From: Candidatus Gastranaerophilales bacterium
Lineage (GTDB): Bacteria > Cyanobacteriota > Vampirovibrionia > Gastranaerophilales > Gastranaerophilaceae
DNA: 34,974 nt
Direction of reading: 5' to 3'
Assembly: GCA_944323625.1 (NCBI GenBank)
Contig: CALUTD010000021.1
Span: forward strand, 1-34,974
Position 1 is the first letter of the stretch. Each line of letters starts with the position of its first letter. The notes beneath the pieces are model-generated. The model was not told the origin of the DNA. It worked only from the letters and a program-made list of their open reading frames with translations, and searched no databases. Both the position numbers and the translations under genes were made by a program. Positions 26,597 to 34,803 of this stretch are shown piece by piece.

Positions 26597-28740
26597 CACA
26601 ATTATATAAAAATTTAGGTTTAAGTGACTTAGAATATGAAGAGATAAAAAAACGTCTGAAAAGAGAGCCCAATGAGCTTGAAACTTATTTATTTTCGGCA
26701 ATGTGGTCAGAACATTGCGGTTATAAACATTCTAAAAAATATATATCAATGTTCCCTAAAAAGAATGCAATTTGTGCACAGGAGAACTCAGGAGGAATTG
26801 GAATAGGAGAGCATGTAATATTTTTTAAAGCCGAATCCCACAACCATCCTTCTGCAGTAGAACCCTTTCAAGGTGCAGCAACAGGAATAGGCGGCATTAT
26901 AAGAGATATATTAACGCTTGGCGCAAGACCAATTGCTCTTTTAAATTCTTTAAAATTCGGCAGTTTACAAGAAGGAAGGAACAAATATCTTTTAGACGGC
27001 GTAGTTAAAGGGATATCAAGCTACGGCAATTCTACGGGCATTCCGACTATAGGGGGCGAAACAGGGTTTGAGGATTGCTTTTCTTTATCTCCTTTAGTCA
27101 ATGTTTTAGCTGTCGGAATAGTAAAAAAATCAGATATAAAAAAATCCTCTGCAATGCCGGGAGGAATTGTTATGCTTCTTGGCTCATATACAGGGAAAGA
27201 CGGCATTCACGGAGCTTCTTTTGCCTCAAAAGAACTAAAAAAAGATAAAAAAGAAGATAAATTGTCAGTTCAAATAGCAGACCCGTTTACCAAAAAAGTT
27301 GTTATTGAAGCCACACTTGAAATTTTAAAATCCGAAGGAATAATTGCAGCACAAGATTGCGGTGCTGCAGGGCTTTTATCATCAACATCAGAAATGGCAT
27401 ATAAGGGCAATTGCGGTATGGAGCTTTATTTAGACAAAGTTCATTTAAGAGAACACGATATGAAGCCATGGGAGATTATGCTCTCTGAATCTCAAGAAAG
27501 AATGGTTTTCATAGTAAAACCAAATTTCGTTCAAGAAATTACAAATATAGCAAATAAATATGATATAAAAATTTCAGAAATAGGAAAAACAATTGAACAA
27601 AAAGAATATAGAATTTTCTTTAACGGTAATATGGAAGCAAATATTCCGCCTGAGGTTTTAAATAATTGCATAACTTATGATTTAAAAGACTCTGAACCAA
27701 ATTATATTAATGAATATAAAAGAAAAACATACAAAGAATTACCTCTTCAAAAACAAAATATTATAGATATACTAAAATGCCACGATATTGCTTCAAAGAA
27801 ATATATATATTCACAATATGACTACACTGTAGGCAACAGAACACTTACAAAACCCGAAAGCACATCTTCAAGCGGATTATGGATAAAAGAGGAAAATAAA
27901 TTTATTGCATTTACAATGGATTCAAATCCCCGTCAATGTTTTTTAAATCCGTATGAAGGAAGTGTAAATACAGTATATGAAGCTTTTAGGAATATTACGG
28001 CTTCAGGATTCAAACCTTCCGGAATTACTGATTGTTTAAATTTTGCCTCTCCCGAAGATATCGGAGTTCAATATCAATTTGTAAAATCCGTGGAAGGTAT
28101 CTCTAAAGCCTGTATAGAACTTAATATTCCCGTTGTTTCAGGAAATGTATCTTTTTATAATGAAACTCCCGATAATAAAATATATCCTACTCCGGTTATA
28201 GGCATGATGGGAATTTCAGAAAATAATATCTTTAAAAATTCTATAAAAGAAAATGATTTTGTATATTTAATAGGCAAAGATATTGATGAAAAAACGTATA
28301 CGGGAGGCTCCTTATATCAAAAACTTTTTTATAACTTTACAGGGGGTGAAATTGATACCGTAAACAGCGAGCTTGAACTTAAATTAAGCACTTTTATATT
28401 GCAAATGATTAATAAAAATAACATATCAGGATGTAATGATATATCAAAAGGCGGTTTATTTATAAGTTTATTTGAACTTCTTCACAATGCAAAAAAAGGG
28501 TTTAAAGGTGACATAATAAATATAAAAGAAGGTCAAAAAGCTCTTTTTGGAGAAATAACCGGACGCTATATAATAACATCACACAGAACTTTAGAGGAAG
28601 AGATGAAAAAGAATTTAATTCCTTATAGATTTTTAGGCAAAATTCAAAGTGAAACATTGGAATTTAATGATTTTAGATTTAATATAAAAGAGTTATTTGA
28701 TATATATGAAAAAGCTTTTGAATCGGAGTTAAACAGTTGA
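26593..28740 (+). CDS. purL: FGAM synthase subunit PurL (small form)
   Basis: The ATP-dependent synthetase subunit, converting FGAR to FGAM. The 715 residues match the short PurL that works with PurS and PurQ, not the ~1300-residue enzyme of gamma-proteobacteria. Seen: FSAMWSEHCGYKHSK, FKAESHNHPSAVEPFQGAAT, GEGETGFEDC-like IGGETGFEDC, and MLSESQERMVF. The last four bases overlap the TTG start of purF. Confidence 0.97.
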   Translation: MTQLYKNLGLSDLEYEEIKKRLKREPNELETYLFSAMWSEHCGYKHSKKYISMFPKKNAICAQENSGGIGIGEHVIFFKAESHNHPSAVEPFQGAATGIGGIIRDILTLGARPIALLNSLKFGSLQEGRNKYLLDGVVKGISSYGNSTGIPTIGGETGFEDCFSLSPLVNVLAVGIVKKSDIKKSSAMPGGIVMLLGSYTGKDGIHGASFASKELKKDKKEDKLSVQIADPFTKKVVIEATLEILKSEGIIAAQDCGAAGLLSSTSEMAYKGNCGMELYLDKVHLREHDMKPWEIMLSESQERMVFIVKPNFVQEITNIANKYDIKISEIGKTIEQKEYRIFFNGNMEANIPPEVLNNCITYDLKDSEPNYINEYKRKTYKELPLQKQNIIDILKCHDIASKKYIYSQYDYTVGNRTLTKPESTSSSGLWIKEENKFIAFTMDSNPRQCFLNPYEGSVNTVYEAFRNITASGFKPSGITDCLNFASPEDIGVQYQFVKSVEGISKACIELNIPVVSGNVSFYNETPDNKIYPTPVIGMMGISENNIFKNSIKENDFVYLIGKDIDEKTYTGGSLYQKLFYNFTGGEIDTVNSELELKLSTFILQMINKNNISGCNDISKGGLFISLFELLHNAKKGFKGDIINIKEGQKALFGEITGRYIITSHRTLEEEMKKNLIPYRFLGKIQSETLEFNDFRFNIKELFDIYEKAFESELNS

Positions 28741-30050
28741 AATTACACGAAGAATGCGGAGTTTTTGCCTGTTATACAAAAAATAATAATGCCTTCGACT
28801 TTATAAAATACGGATTGTCGCTGCTTCAGCACAGAGGGCAGGAAAGTGCCGGAATAACGGCCGGTGATATTGAATTTGTGACAATAAAAGATACAGGGCT
28901 TGTATGTGAAGTATTTAAAAATAAAGAACCTATTAAAGGCTACTTTGGAATAGGGCATGTCAGATATTCAACGTCAAAACTACAAGGAAAAGAATACGCT
29001 CAGCCTTTTTGCAAAAACTTTATGAATGAAACTGCAGCACTTGCACATAATGGCAATATACCAAATAAAATCAACGACATAACCGATTCTGAACTTATAT
29101 TAAAAACTCTTATTGAAAATATAAACAAAAAACCTTCTCAATGGAGTCTTGATGACATAACAAAGGTTTTATACACAAATTTTAAAGACAGCGCTTGGTC
29201 AATTGTAATGGCACTGCCCGAAAAGATAGCAGGAATAAAAGACCCGTCGGGATTCCATCCGTTAATGTTTTGTATTGCAGAAGAAGGAATGTTTATTGCT
29301 TCTGAAGATTGTGCATTTACAGGGCTCAATATAAAGCAAATTATTGAAATTCAAAACGGTGAATATATTGAAATAACAAAAAACGGTTACAAAATAGAAA
29401 AATATTGCAAAACAACAGGAGCAAAACAATGTGTTTTTGAACAAATATACTTTGCGAATCCTGCCTCAAAAATATTTTCAAGAAATGTATACGAAACAAG
29501 GGTTGAACTAGGAAGATTATTAGCAAAAGAAGACAATACAAAAGCAGATGTTATAATTCCCGTAATGTCATCAGGGTTAGCAGCAGCAATAGGATATAGC
29601 GAAATATCAAAAATCCCTATGCATTTAGGATTAAAAAAGAATAAAGCAATAAGAAGCTTTATTGAGCCAAAACAACAAGCCCGTGAAAAAGCAACAAATG
29701 AAAAATATATGCCCATAAAAAGCGTAATAGAAAATAATCGCATTATTCTTGTTGATGATTCTATAGTGCGCGGAACAACAATGAAACATTTAACAAAACT
29801 TTTAAAGCAAAACGGTGCAAAAGAAATTCATATACGGCTTTCCTCTCCGGCGATTATAAACAGCTGTTTTTGGGGAATAGATATTCCAGATAAAAATGAG
29901 TTAATAAGCAGGAAATACCAATTGGAACAAGAACTTGCGGACTATTTTGGCGCCGATGATTTAAAATATATTTCAATAAAAAGTTTTAAAAAACTTTTTG
30001 ATACGACAAAATGGTGCTACAATTGTTTTAATGAGGATCAGGAGTATTAA
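28737..30050 (+). CDS. purF: Amidophosphoribosyltransferase, TTG start
   Basis: PurF makes phosphoribosylamine from PRPP and glutamine, the first step of purine synthesis. The start is a TTG overlapping the purL stop (TTGA), with GGAG 9 nt upstream. It gives MKLHEECGVFACYT, so Cys7 would become the N-terminal nucleophile after removal of six residues. The glutaminase half runs to ~225 (LLQHRGQESAGI, LAHNGNI). The PRTase half has the PRPP loop ILVDDSIVRGTTMKHL. The 437 residues are slightly short for the family. Its Cys residues near the end (WCYNCF) resemble those that bind an Fe-S cluster in B. subtilis-type PurF, but ligands cannot be assigned surely. Confidence 0.95.
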   Translation: MKLHEECGVFACYTKNNNAFDFIKYGLSLLQHRGQESAGITAGDIEFVTIKDTGLVCEVFKNKEPIKGYFGIGHVRYSTSKLQGKEYAQPFCKNFMNETAALAHNGNIPNKINDITDSELILKTLIENINKKPSQWSLDDITKVLYTNFKDSAWSIVMALPEKIAGIKDPSGFHPLMFCIAEEGMFIASEDCAFTGLNIKQIIEIQNGEYIEITKNGYKIEKYCKTTGAKQCVFEQIYFANPASKIFSRNVYETRVELGRLLAKEDNTKADVIIPVMSSGLAAAIGYSEISKIPMHLGLKKNKAIRSFIEPKQQAREKATNEKYMPIKSVIENNRIILVDDSIVRGTTMKHLTKLLKQNGAKEIHIRLSSPAIINSCFWGIDIPDKNELISRKYQLEQELADYFGADDLKYISIKSFKKLFDTTKWCYNCFNEDQEY

Positions 30051-31021
30051 TGTTAAATTACGAAAAATCGGGAGTAAACATAGAAAAAGCAAATAAGCTT
30101 ACAAATATATTAAAAACAACACTGGAAAATAAAAATATAGGCTCATTTGCAGGTATATACGAGCACCCTTCAATGCCTGACAGATATTTTGCCGCAGCAA
30201 CCGACGGAATAGGGTCTAAAATTATTCCATTAATTGACTATAATAAACCCGAAATTATTGCAAATGATTTAATTGCAATGAATTTAAATGATTTAGCCTG
30301 TATTGGTGCCACGCCAATGTTTTTTTTAGACTATATTGCCACAAGCAACCTTGATGTTGAATTTACGGCAAAAGTAATCGAACATCTGCAAAATAAGCTT
30401 AAAAAATATAACACAATTTTACTTGGCGGCGAAACCTCCGAACTTAAAGATTTAATAAAATCAAACTATTTTGATATGGCAGGCTTCATTGCAGGTTTTG
30501 TCGAAAAAGATAAAATTTTAAAAAAAGAGAACGTAAAAAACGAAGATATAATCATAGGGCTTGCTTCAAACGGAATCCACTCAAACGGTTTTACCTTAAT
30601 TCGAAAACTATTTGAACAAAAATATCTGACTGAAGAAGAATTTAAAGATACTTTAAAACCCACACATATTTATTTCGATAAAACTGAAATACTATGTTAT
30701 AAAAAACTTATAAAAATATGCGCAAATATAACGGGAGGCGGAATAAAAGACAATATTACAAGAGTTATCCCCGATAATTTATGCGCCGAAATTGACCTTG
30801 GCAAAATTCCGATTCAACCCATTTTTGAAAAACTTAAAACCCTAATAGGTGAAGAAGAAGCTTATAATACATTTAATATGGGAGTCGGATTTTGTATAAT
30901 AACAAGCCCTCAAAATGCAGAAAAAGTAAAAGATATCTGCAAAAAATATAATCCGTTTGAGCTCGGAGTAATAAAAAAGAATGACAAAAATTGCAATATT
31001 TGCTTCAGGCAGCGGATCTAA
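30050..31021 (+). CDS. purM: AIR synthetase
   Basis: PurM closes the imidazole ring (FGAM to AIR). The 323-residue protein has YEKSGVNIEKANKLTN, ATDGIGSKI, NDLIAMNLNDLACIGATPMF, LLGGETSEL, GLASNGIHSNGFTLIRK and NITGGGIKDNI. It starts on the last base of the purF stop (TAATG). Its final 41 bases overlap the purN-purD start, longer than usual in this operon. It is about 20 residues shorter than typical PurM at the C-terminus, where the sequence (IKKNDKNCNICFRQRI) looks unconserved and is constrained by the overlapping frame. Confidence 0.95.
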   Translation: MLNYEKSGVNIEKANKLTNILKTTLENKNIGSFAGIYEHPSMPDRYFAAATDGIGSKIIPLIDYNKPEIIANDLIAMNLNDLACIGATPMFFLDYIATSNLDVEFTAKVIEHLQNKLKKYNTILLGGETSELKDLIKSNYFDMAGFIAGFVEKDKILKKENVKNEDIIIGLASNGIHSNGFTLIRKLFEQKYLTEEEFKDTLKPTHIYFDKTEILCYKKLIKICANITGGGIKDNITRVIPDNLCAEIDLGKIPIQPIFEKLKTLIGEEEAYNTFNMGVGFCIITSPQNAEKVKDICKKYNPFELGVIKKNDKNCNICFRQRI

Positions 31022-32693
31022 TTTTGAAGCAATAATAAACTACTTTAAAAACACAACAATTGAATTTACCTGCATAAGTGATAATCCAAATGCATACGTA
31101 CTAGAGCGCGCAAAAAAATTGAATATTAACAGTTTTATTATTCCGTTTGAAAAAACTTATGATTTTTTAAAAGAGAATAAATTTGATTTGGTTGTATTAG
31201 CAGGCTATATGCGAATATTACCCGAAAGAGTACTCAAGCTGTCAACTTTTATAAATGTTCACCCTTCCCTGCTTCCTGAATTTAAAGGCAAAAATGCAAT
31301 AAAAAGAGCATTTGAATCTAAAGTAAAAGAAACAGGTGTGACAATTCATTATGTCTCAAAAGATGTTGATTCAGGGGAAATAATTGAACAGAAAAAAATA
31401 AACATATCACACTCGATGACTCTTGAAGAAATTGAAAAGATAATTCATAAAACAGAACATTCTCTTCTACCTCAAACTATTGAAAAACTGATAAAAAAAT
31501 ATAACGTTTTACTTGTAGGTTCAGGCGCAAGAGAACATGCTATCGCAACTAAGCTTTTAGAATCCAAAAAATTAAATAAACTATACCTGTATGGTGCTAA
31601 TGACGGCTTTAAAAATCTCGGCGAAGTGTTGAACGCAAAAAATTATCGTGAACTTGCAAAAACAGCAAAACAAAAAAACATAGATATTATGATTTCAGGT
31701 CCAGAATTTCCTTTGGCAGAAGGTATTGTCGATATATTTGAACAGGAAGGAATAAAATGCATAGGGGCAAATAAATACTGGTCACAGCTTGAAAGTTCCA
31801 AATCTTTTGCAAAAGAATTTATGACCAGGAATAACATACCTTGCGCAAAATACAAAGTTATCACAAAAGAAGAGGAAATAAATATATTTCCCTCCGTAAT
31901 AAAGGCAGACGGACTTGCAGCAGGGAAAGGCACTGTTATAGTTTACACAAAAGAGGAAGCACAAAAAACAATAAAAGAATTTTTAGACGGCAAGTTCAAC
32001 GAAGCTTCAAAAAAAATTGTTATTGAAGAATTTTTGGAAGGTGAAGAAATTTCTTTAATATGTTTATGGGACGGTAAAACACTTCTTCCTTTTGAATGTG
32101 CAAGAGATTATAAAAAATTATATAATTCACCAAATGCTCCAAATACAGGAGGAATGGGCTCAATATGTCCGGTTAAAGTTGACAGTGAAGAACTTAACAA
32201 CTATATTAAACTGCTTCAAACAGCTCTAATACATGAAAATGCAGATTTCACGGGAATTATATATTCGGGACTTATAAACACAAAAGAAGGTTTAAAAGTG
32301 CTTGAATATAACATGCGCTTTGGTGATCCCGAAACTCAAGCAATAATGATGAACCTTGAAAGTGATTTACTGGAACTTTTTATAAACACAATTGAAAAGC
32401 GCCTCGATAAAACGAATATAAAACAAAAAAAAGAAGGTGCAATATGCGTTGTACTTGCTTCAAAAGGCTACCCCGAAAATCCTTTGAAAGGATTTCCTAT
32501 ATCAATAACTTCTAACATTAAAGCTAAAATCTTTTATGCAGGCGTAAAACAAGAAAATAATACATTATTAACAAATTCGGGACGCGTGCTTTCAGTTGCT
32601 GCTCAAGGTAAAAACGCCCGTGAAAAAGCTTATAAAGCCATAGAAAACATAAATTATGAAGGTAAAATATTTAGAAAAGATATCGGAGAATAA
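30981..32693 (+). CDS. purN/purD: Fused GAR transformylase-GAR synthetase (PurN-PurD)
   Basis: One 570-residue chain carries two purine enzymes. Residues 1 to ~171 are PurN, which formylates GAR: IAIFASGSGSNFEAIINYF, VLAGYMRILP, the catalytic INVHPSLLPEF with His94, and VDSGEII around Asp130. From ~173 PurD begins with no linker (YNVLLVGSGAREHAIATKLL) and continues with the ATP-grasp parts VIKADGLAAGKGTVIV, NTGGMGSICPV and EYNMRFGDPETQAIM. PurD makes GAR and PurN uses it, so the fusion joins consecutive steps. All motifs are present in both halves, so both should work. The order N-D differs from animal GART (D-M-N), though purM lies directly upstream with overlap. Confidence 0.95.
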   Translation: MTKIAIFASGSGSNFEAIINYFKNTTIEFTCISDNPNAYVLERAKKLNINSFIIPFEKTYDFLKENKFDLVVLAGYMRILPERVLKLSTFINVHPSLLPEFKGKNAIKRAFESKVKETGVTIHYVSKDVDSGEIIEQKKINISHSMTLEEIEKIIHKTEHSLLPQTIEKLIKKYNVLLVGSGAREHAIATKLLESKKLNKLYLYGANDGFKNLGEVLNAKNYRELAKTAKQKNIDIMISGPEFPLAEGIVDIFEQEGIKCIGANKYWSQLESSKSFAKEFMTRNNIPCAKYKVITKEEEINIFPSVIKADGLAAGKGTVIVYTKEEAQKTIKEFLDGKFNEASKKIVIEEFLEGEEISLICLWDGKTLLPFECARDYKKLYNSPNAPNTGGMGSICPVKVDSEELNNYIKLLQTALIHENADFTGIIYSGLINTKEGLKVLEYNMRFGDPETQAIMMNLESDLLELFINTIEKRLDKTNIKQKKEGAICVVLASKGYPENPLKGFPISITSNIKAKIFYAGVKQENNTLLTNSGRVLSVAAQGKNAREKAYKAIENINYEGKIFRKDIGE

Positions 32694-32699
32694 TTTAAA

Positions 32700-33425
32700 A
32701 TGACCAAAAATAAACTATCCGTTATAATTCCCACACTTTATAAAAAACCTTTAGTTTTGATTAAATCTATTGAACAACTTGACAGAGATGAATCAGTTAA
32801 TGAGATTATTATAATAAGTAACTGCGAATGCAAAATTCAGTTTCCTCAAACAGAAAAATTACAGGCCTGGGCGCCTGAAACAAACGCATTTGTTAACCCA
32901 AGCTGGAATTTGGGAATAAAATTAAGCAAAAATAATAACTTTCTATTATTGAATGATGATATTCTTTTATGTGAAAATTTTTGCAGCAAAGTTGTAAATT
33001 CAGATGTATTTAATGACCCGAAAACAGGGCTTATGGGGCTTGCAAATGAATGTATTAATAATTTTGACTCAAAAGAAACAGATGATATTGACTACCCTGA
33101 TTCTGATAACAATGAATTAAAATACATTCCGACAACGGAATACAAAATCCCCCAATATTGGGGCAGTGCTATATTCGGAAGAAAAGAAAATTATCACACA
33201 ATTCCCGACTGTTTTAAAATAATATATGGTGATAATTATTTGCTGTATCAAAATCTTATTCATAACAAAATTAATTACAAAATTGCAGGTTCAAAATATA
33301 ATCACATAACCTCTTCTTCTTCATTGGAAAAAGAATGTTATATAATCAAAGAAAAGGATAGGTTTGCCTGGGCTTATTATTATTTAAATTATATAAAACC
33401 ATCAAATTCAAACAAAAACAATTAA
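32700..33425 (+). CDS. Glycosyltransferase, GT-A fold (family 2-like)
   Basis: The 241-residue product opens with LSVIIPTLYKKPLVLIKSIEQL, the nucleotide-binding start of a family 2-like glycosyltransferase. It then has NPSWNLGI and the metal-binding Asp pair in FLLLNDDILLCENF near residue 85. The C-terminal part (IPQYWGSAIFGRKENY, IIYGDNYLLYQNL) fits the acceptor side. There is no membrane helix. Donor and acceptor are unknown. It begins 6 bp after purD with GGAG upstream, so it is probably carried on the pur transcript although nothing links it to purines. Confidence 0.8.
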   Translation: MTKNKLSVIIPTLYKKPLVLIKSIEQLDRDESVNEIIIISNCECKIQFPQTEKLQAWAPETNAFVNPSWNLGIKLSKNNNFLLLNDDILLCENFCSKVVNSDVFNDPKTGLMGLANECINNFDSKETDDIDYPDSDNNELKYIPTTEYKIPQYWGSAIFGRKENYHTIPDCFKIIYGDNYLLYQNLIHNKINYKIAGSKYNHITSSSSLEKECYIIKEKDRFAWAYYYLNYIKPSNSNKNN

Positions 33426-33561
33426 CTATTTGATTTTAAAAGCTACATTTAAGTGTAAGAAATTGGCTCCTAACAGATAAAACCCTTTTATAATAAGAAA
33501 AAACAAAATTGTGTACAAACAGTATGCAGACAAAAGTGACTAACTGGTCCACAATATAATT

Positions 33562-33783
33562 ATGTTAAATAAAGTTGCTAAATTAAAATTACTTGGGGCC
33601 AGGATTAAAGAATTCAGAAAAAAGAGAAATATGACTCAAGAAAAACTTTCTGAAAAGCTTGATATATCCAGAAATTATCTAAGTAAAATTGAGAACGGTA
33701 AAAAGACTATGAGCCTGGATTTATTATTTGAAATAAAGGATATTTTAGAGATGTCCGGCAATGATATGTTGGAGTTTAATTAG
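33562..33783 (+). CDS. XRE-family transcriptional regulator
   Basis: A 73-residue single-domain helix-turn-helix protein: LGARIKEFRKKRNMTQEKLSEKLDISRNYLSKIENGKKTMSLDLLFE. It resembles the regulator at 14396 in size and layout but is not a close copy. It converges on the broken prepilin gene at 33800 with a 16-bp gap. TATAAT at 33555-33560 is too close to the ATG to be its promoter. TTGTGTACAA (33510-33519) upstream is a candidate operator half-palindrome. No Shine-Dalgarno is visible. Confidence 0.85.
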   Translation: MLNKVAKLKLLGARIKEFRKKRNMTQEKLSEKLDISRNYLSKIENGKKTMSLDLLFEIKDILEMSGNDMLEFN

Positions 33784-33799
33784 TATTCCGGCACGTTAT

Positions 33800-34520
33800 T
33801 TAATTGTAAAGCCAGGAATAAAAATAACAAGGAGGATTAGGACAAACTGTGCTTTGGTTACTCTCTAAGATATCTATCTCTTTATACGGTGCAATTTTAT
33901 AAGGAGTACCAATATTTGAACAAGGCTGCGGATTTTTTTGATCATCACCTTCAGGGCATATTCTGTCGCCGTTTGAATCCACAAAAGTAAATATCCACCT
34001 GTCTTTTCCCATTTGATTCGGTTTTTTTTCACCCATTTACATCTACAATATAAAGATTTTCATACCTGTTAAAAACTACCCATGCTCGACCCTGATTATC
34101 TATAAAAGCCTCCGATTGTCCCTTCCTTGGCATATTCCAATATCTTTCATTATCAACATAACAATCATTAAAATTTTCTTTATCACATTCTTCTATTATA
34201 TTAAATTGTTGTTTAATACAAGACCATTCTTCTTTTGTAGTTTCAAGAGAATATTTGTTTTCTCTGACGGGAAATTCACCAAAGGCAATACTTTTTTGTA
34301 CGGCATTAGTTAAATCAGAATGGGCTTTTTTATACCCGGTTTTATATTCACTATTTTGTATTCCCTGAACAATAGAAGGAACAGTTATTGCAGCAACTAT
34401 CCTATGACTACAAGAGTAATAAGTACTTCTGAAAGAGTAAACGCAGCTTTTCTTAAAGAAAAGTTATCAAAATTTAATCCGTTTTTACCCCCCCCCGTAA
34501 CAGTTTCGTGATATATTCAT
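33800..34520 (-). pseudogene. Prepilin-like gene with a 9-G tract and two frameshifts (locus 3)
   Basis: From the ATG at 34520 (GAGGAG upstream) the frame reads M-N-I-S-R-N-C-Y-G-G-G and stops at TAA after nine G. Eight G would give KNGLNFDNFSLRKAAFTLSEVL, then ITLVVIG. A base is missing near 34402 (GGATAG for GGAATAG), giving a stop in the helix. From IVAAITVPSIVQG the frame then runs well to VDVNG and stops again because an extra G at ~34035 (AATGGGTGA) shifts the frame. The rest, EKKPNQMGKDRWIFTF to the end at 33800, is open. Three lesions make it a decayed copy. Long genes elsewhere in the window have no indels, so poor sequencing is a weak explanation. Confidence 0.82.
34488..34496 (-). 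repeat. Poly-G contingency tract, 9 G (locus 3)
   Basis: Nine G on the coding strand follow AACTGTTAC, in the same leader position as at loci 1 and 2. The protein leader around it is conserved (NC[HY]GGG[RK]N.LN), so the tract is an ancestral part of the gene, not a chance run. Confidence 0.8.
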
Positions 34521-34542
34521 AATTATAACTCCTCTTTAACTC

Positions 34543-34572
34543 ATAATAACATATATTCCCCGTTTATATCAA
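34543..34572 (-). promoter_or_regulatory. Prepilin-family promoter (locus 3)
   Basis: TTGATA (34572-34567), an 18-bp spacer containing GGGGAATATATG, and TATTAT (34548-34543) in the context TATATGTTATTAT. It is closest to the locus 1 promoter, sharing GGGAATATATG. Confidence 0.7.
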
Positions 34573-34643
34573 CTATTAACATAAAATTTTTTCGTTTAAA
34601 GTTTTTTTAATTCTTGAAATACTATATACTAAATGCAAATAAA

Positions 34644-34678
34644 AACCGGGGGTTAGAGTTGTTATCTAACCCCCGGTT
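34644..34678 (-). terminator. rRNA operon terminator
   Basis: AACCGGGGGTTAGA (34644-34657) pairs perfectly with TCTAACCCCCGGTT (34665-34678). On the minus strand TTTTTATTTG follows. It lies 11 bp past the 3' end of 5S rRNA. Confidence 0.92.
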
Positions 34679-34688
34679 CAAACTTGAA

Positions 34689-34803
34689 TCCGGCAACTAG
34701 TTATTTTCCCGGGCGGTCTTCCGCCGAGTATTTTCACCGCAAGCAGTCTTTACGACCGTGTTCGGAATGGTTACGGGTGGTTTCCTGCCGCTTGGTCACC
34801 GGA
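34689..34803 (-). rRNA. rrf: 5S ribosomal RNA
   Basis: On the minus strand the ~115-nt segment begins TCCGGTGACC and ends GTTGCCGGA, which pair as helix I. The universal loop CCATTCCGAACACGG, followed by TAAGACT-like TAAAGACT and GCTTGCGGTGA, identifies 5S rRNA. It should be the last gene of an rRNA operon whose 23S lies beyond the right edge. End positions are good to a few bases. Confidence 0.93.

Noticed and set aside
33555-33560. TATAAT as the promoter of the XRE gene at 33562
   Set aside because: It ends one base before the ATG, so transcription would begin inside the gene.
14305-34496. Poly-G frame breaks explained only as homopolymer sequencing errors
   Set aside because: Errors in tract length are possible, but the tract itself is conserved at three loci within a conserved leader. 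Long genes such as polA and purL and long A/T runs are intact. The reading as a slippage-prone site holds even if the exact count is wrong.
34675-34695. GGTTCAAACTTGAATCC as a tRNA T-arm
   Set aside because: It is formed by the rRNA terminator arm and the end of 5S; no acceptor, D or anticodon stems fit around it.
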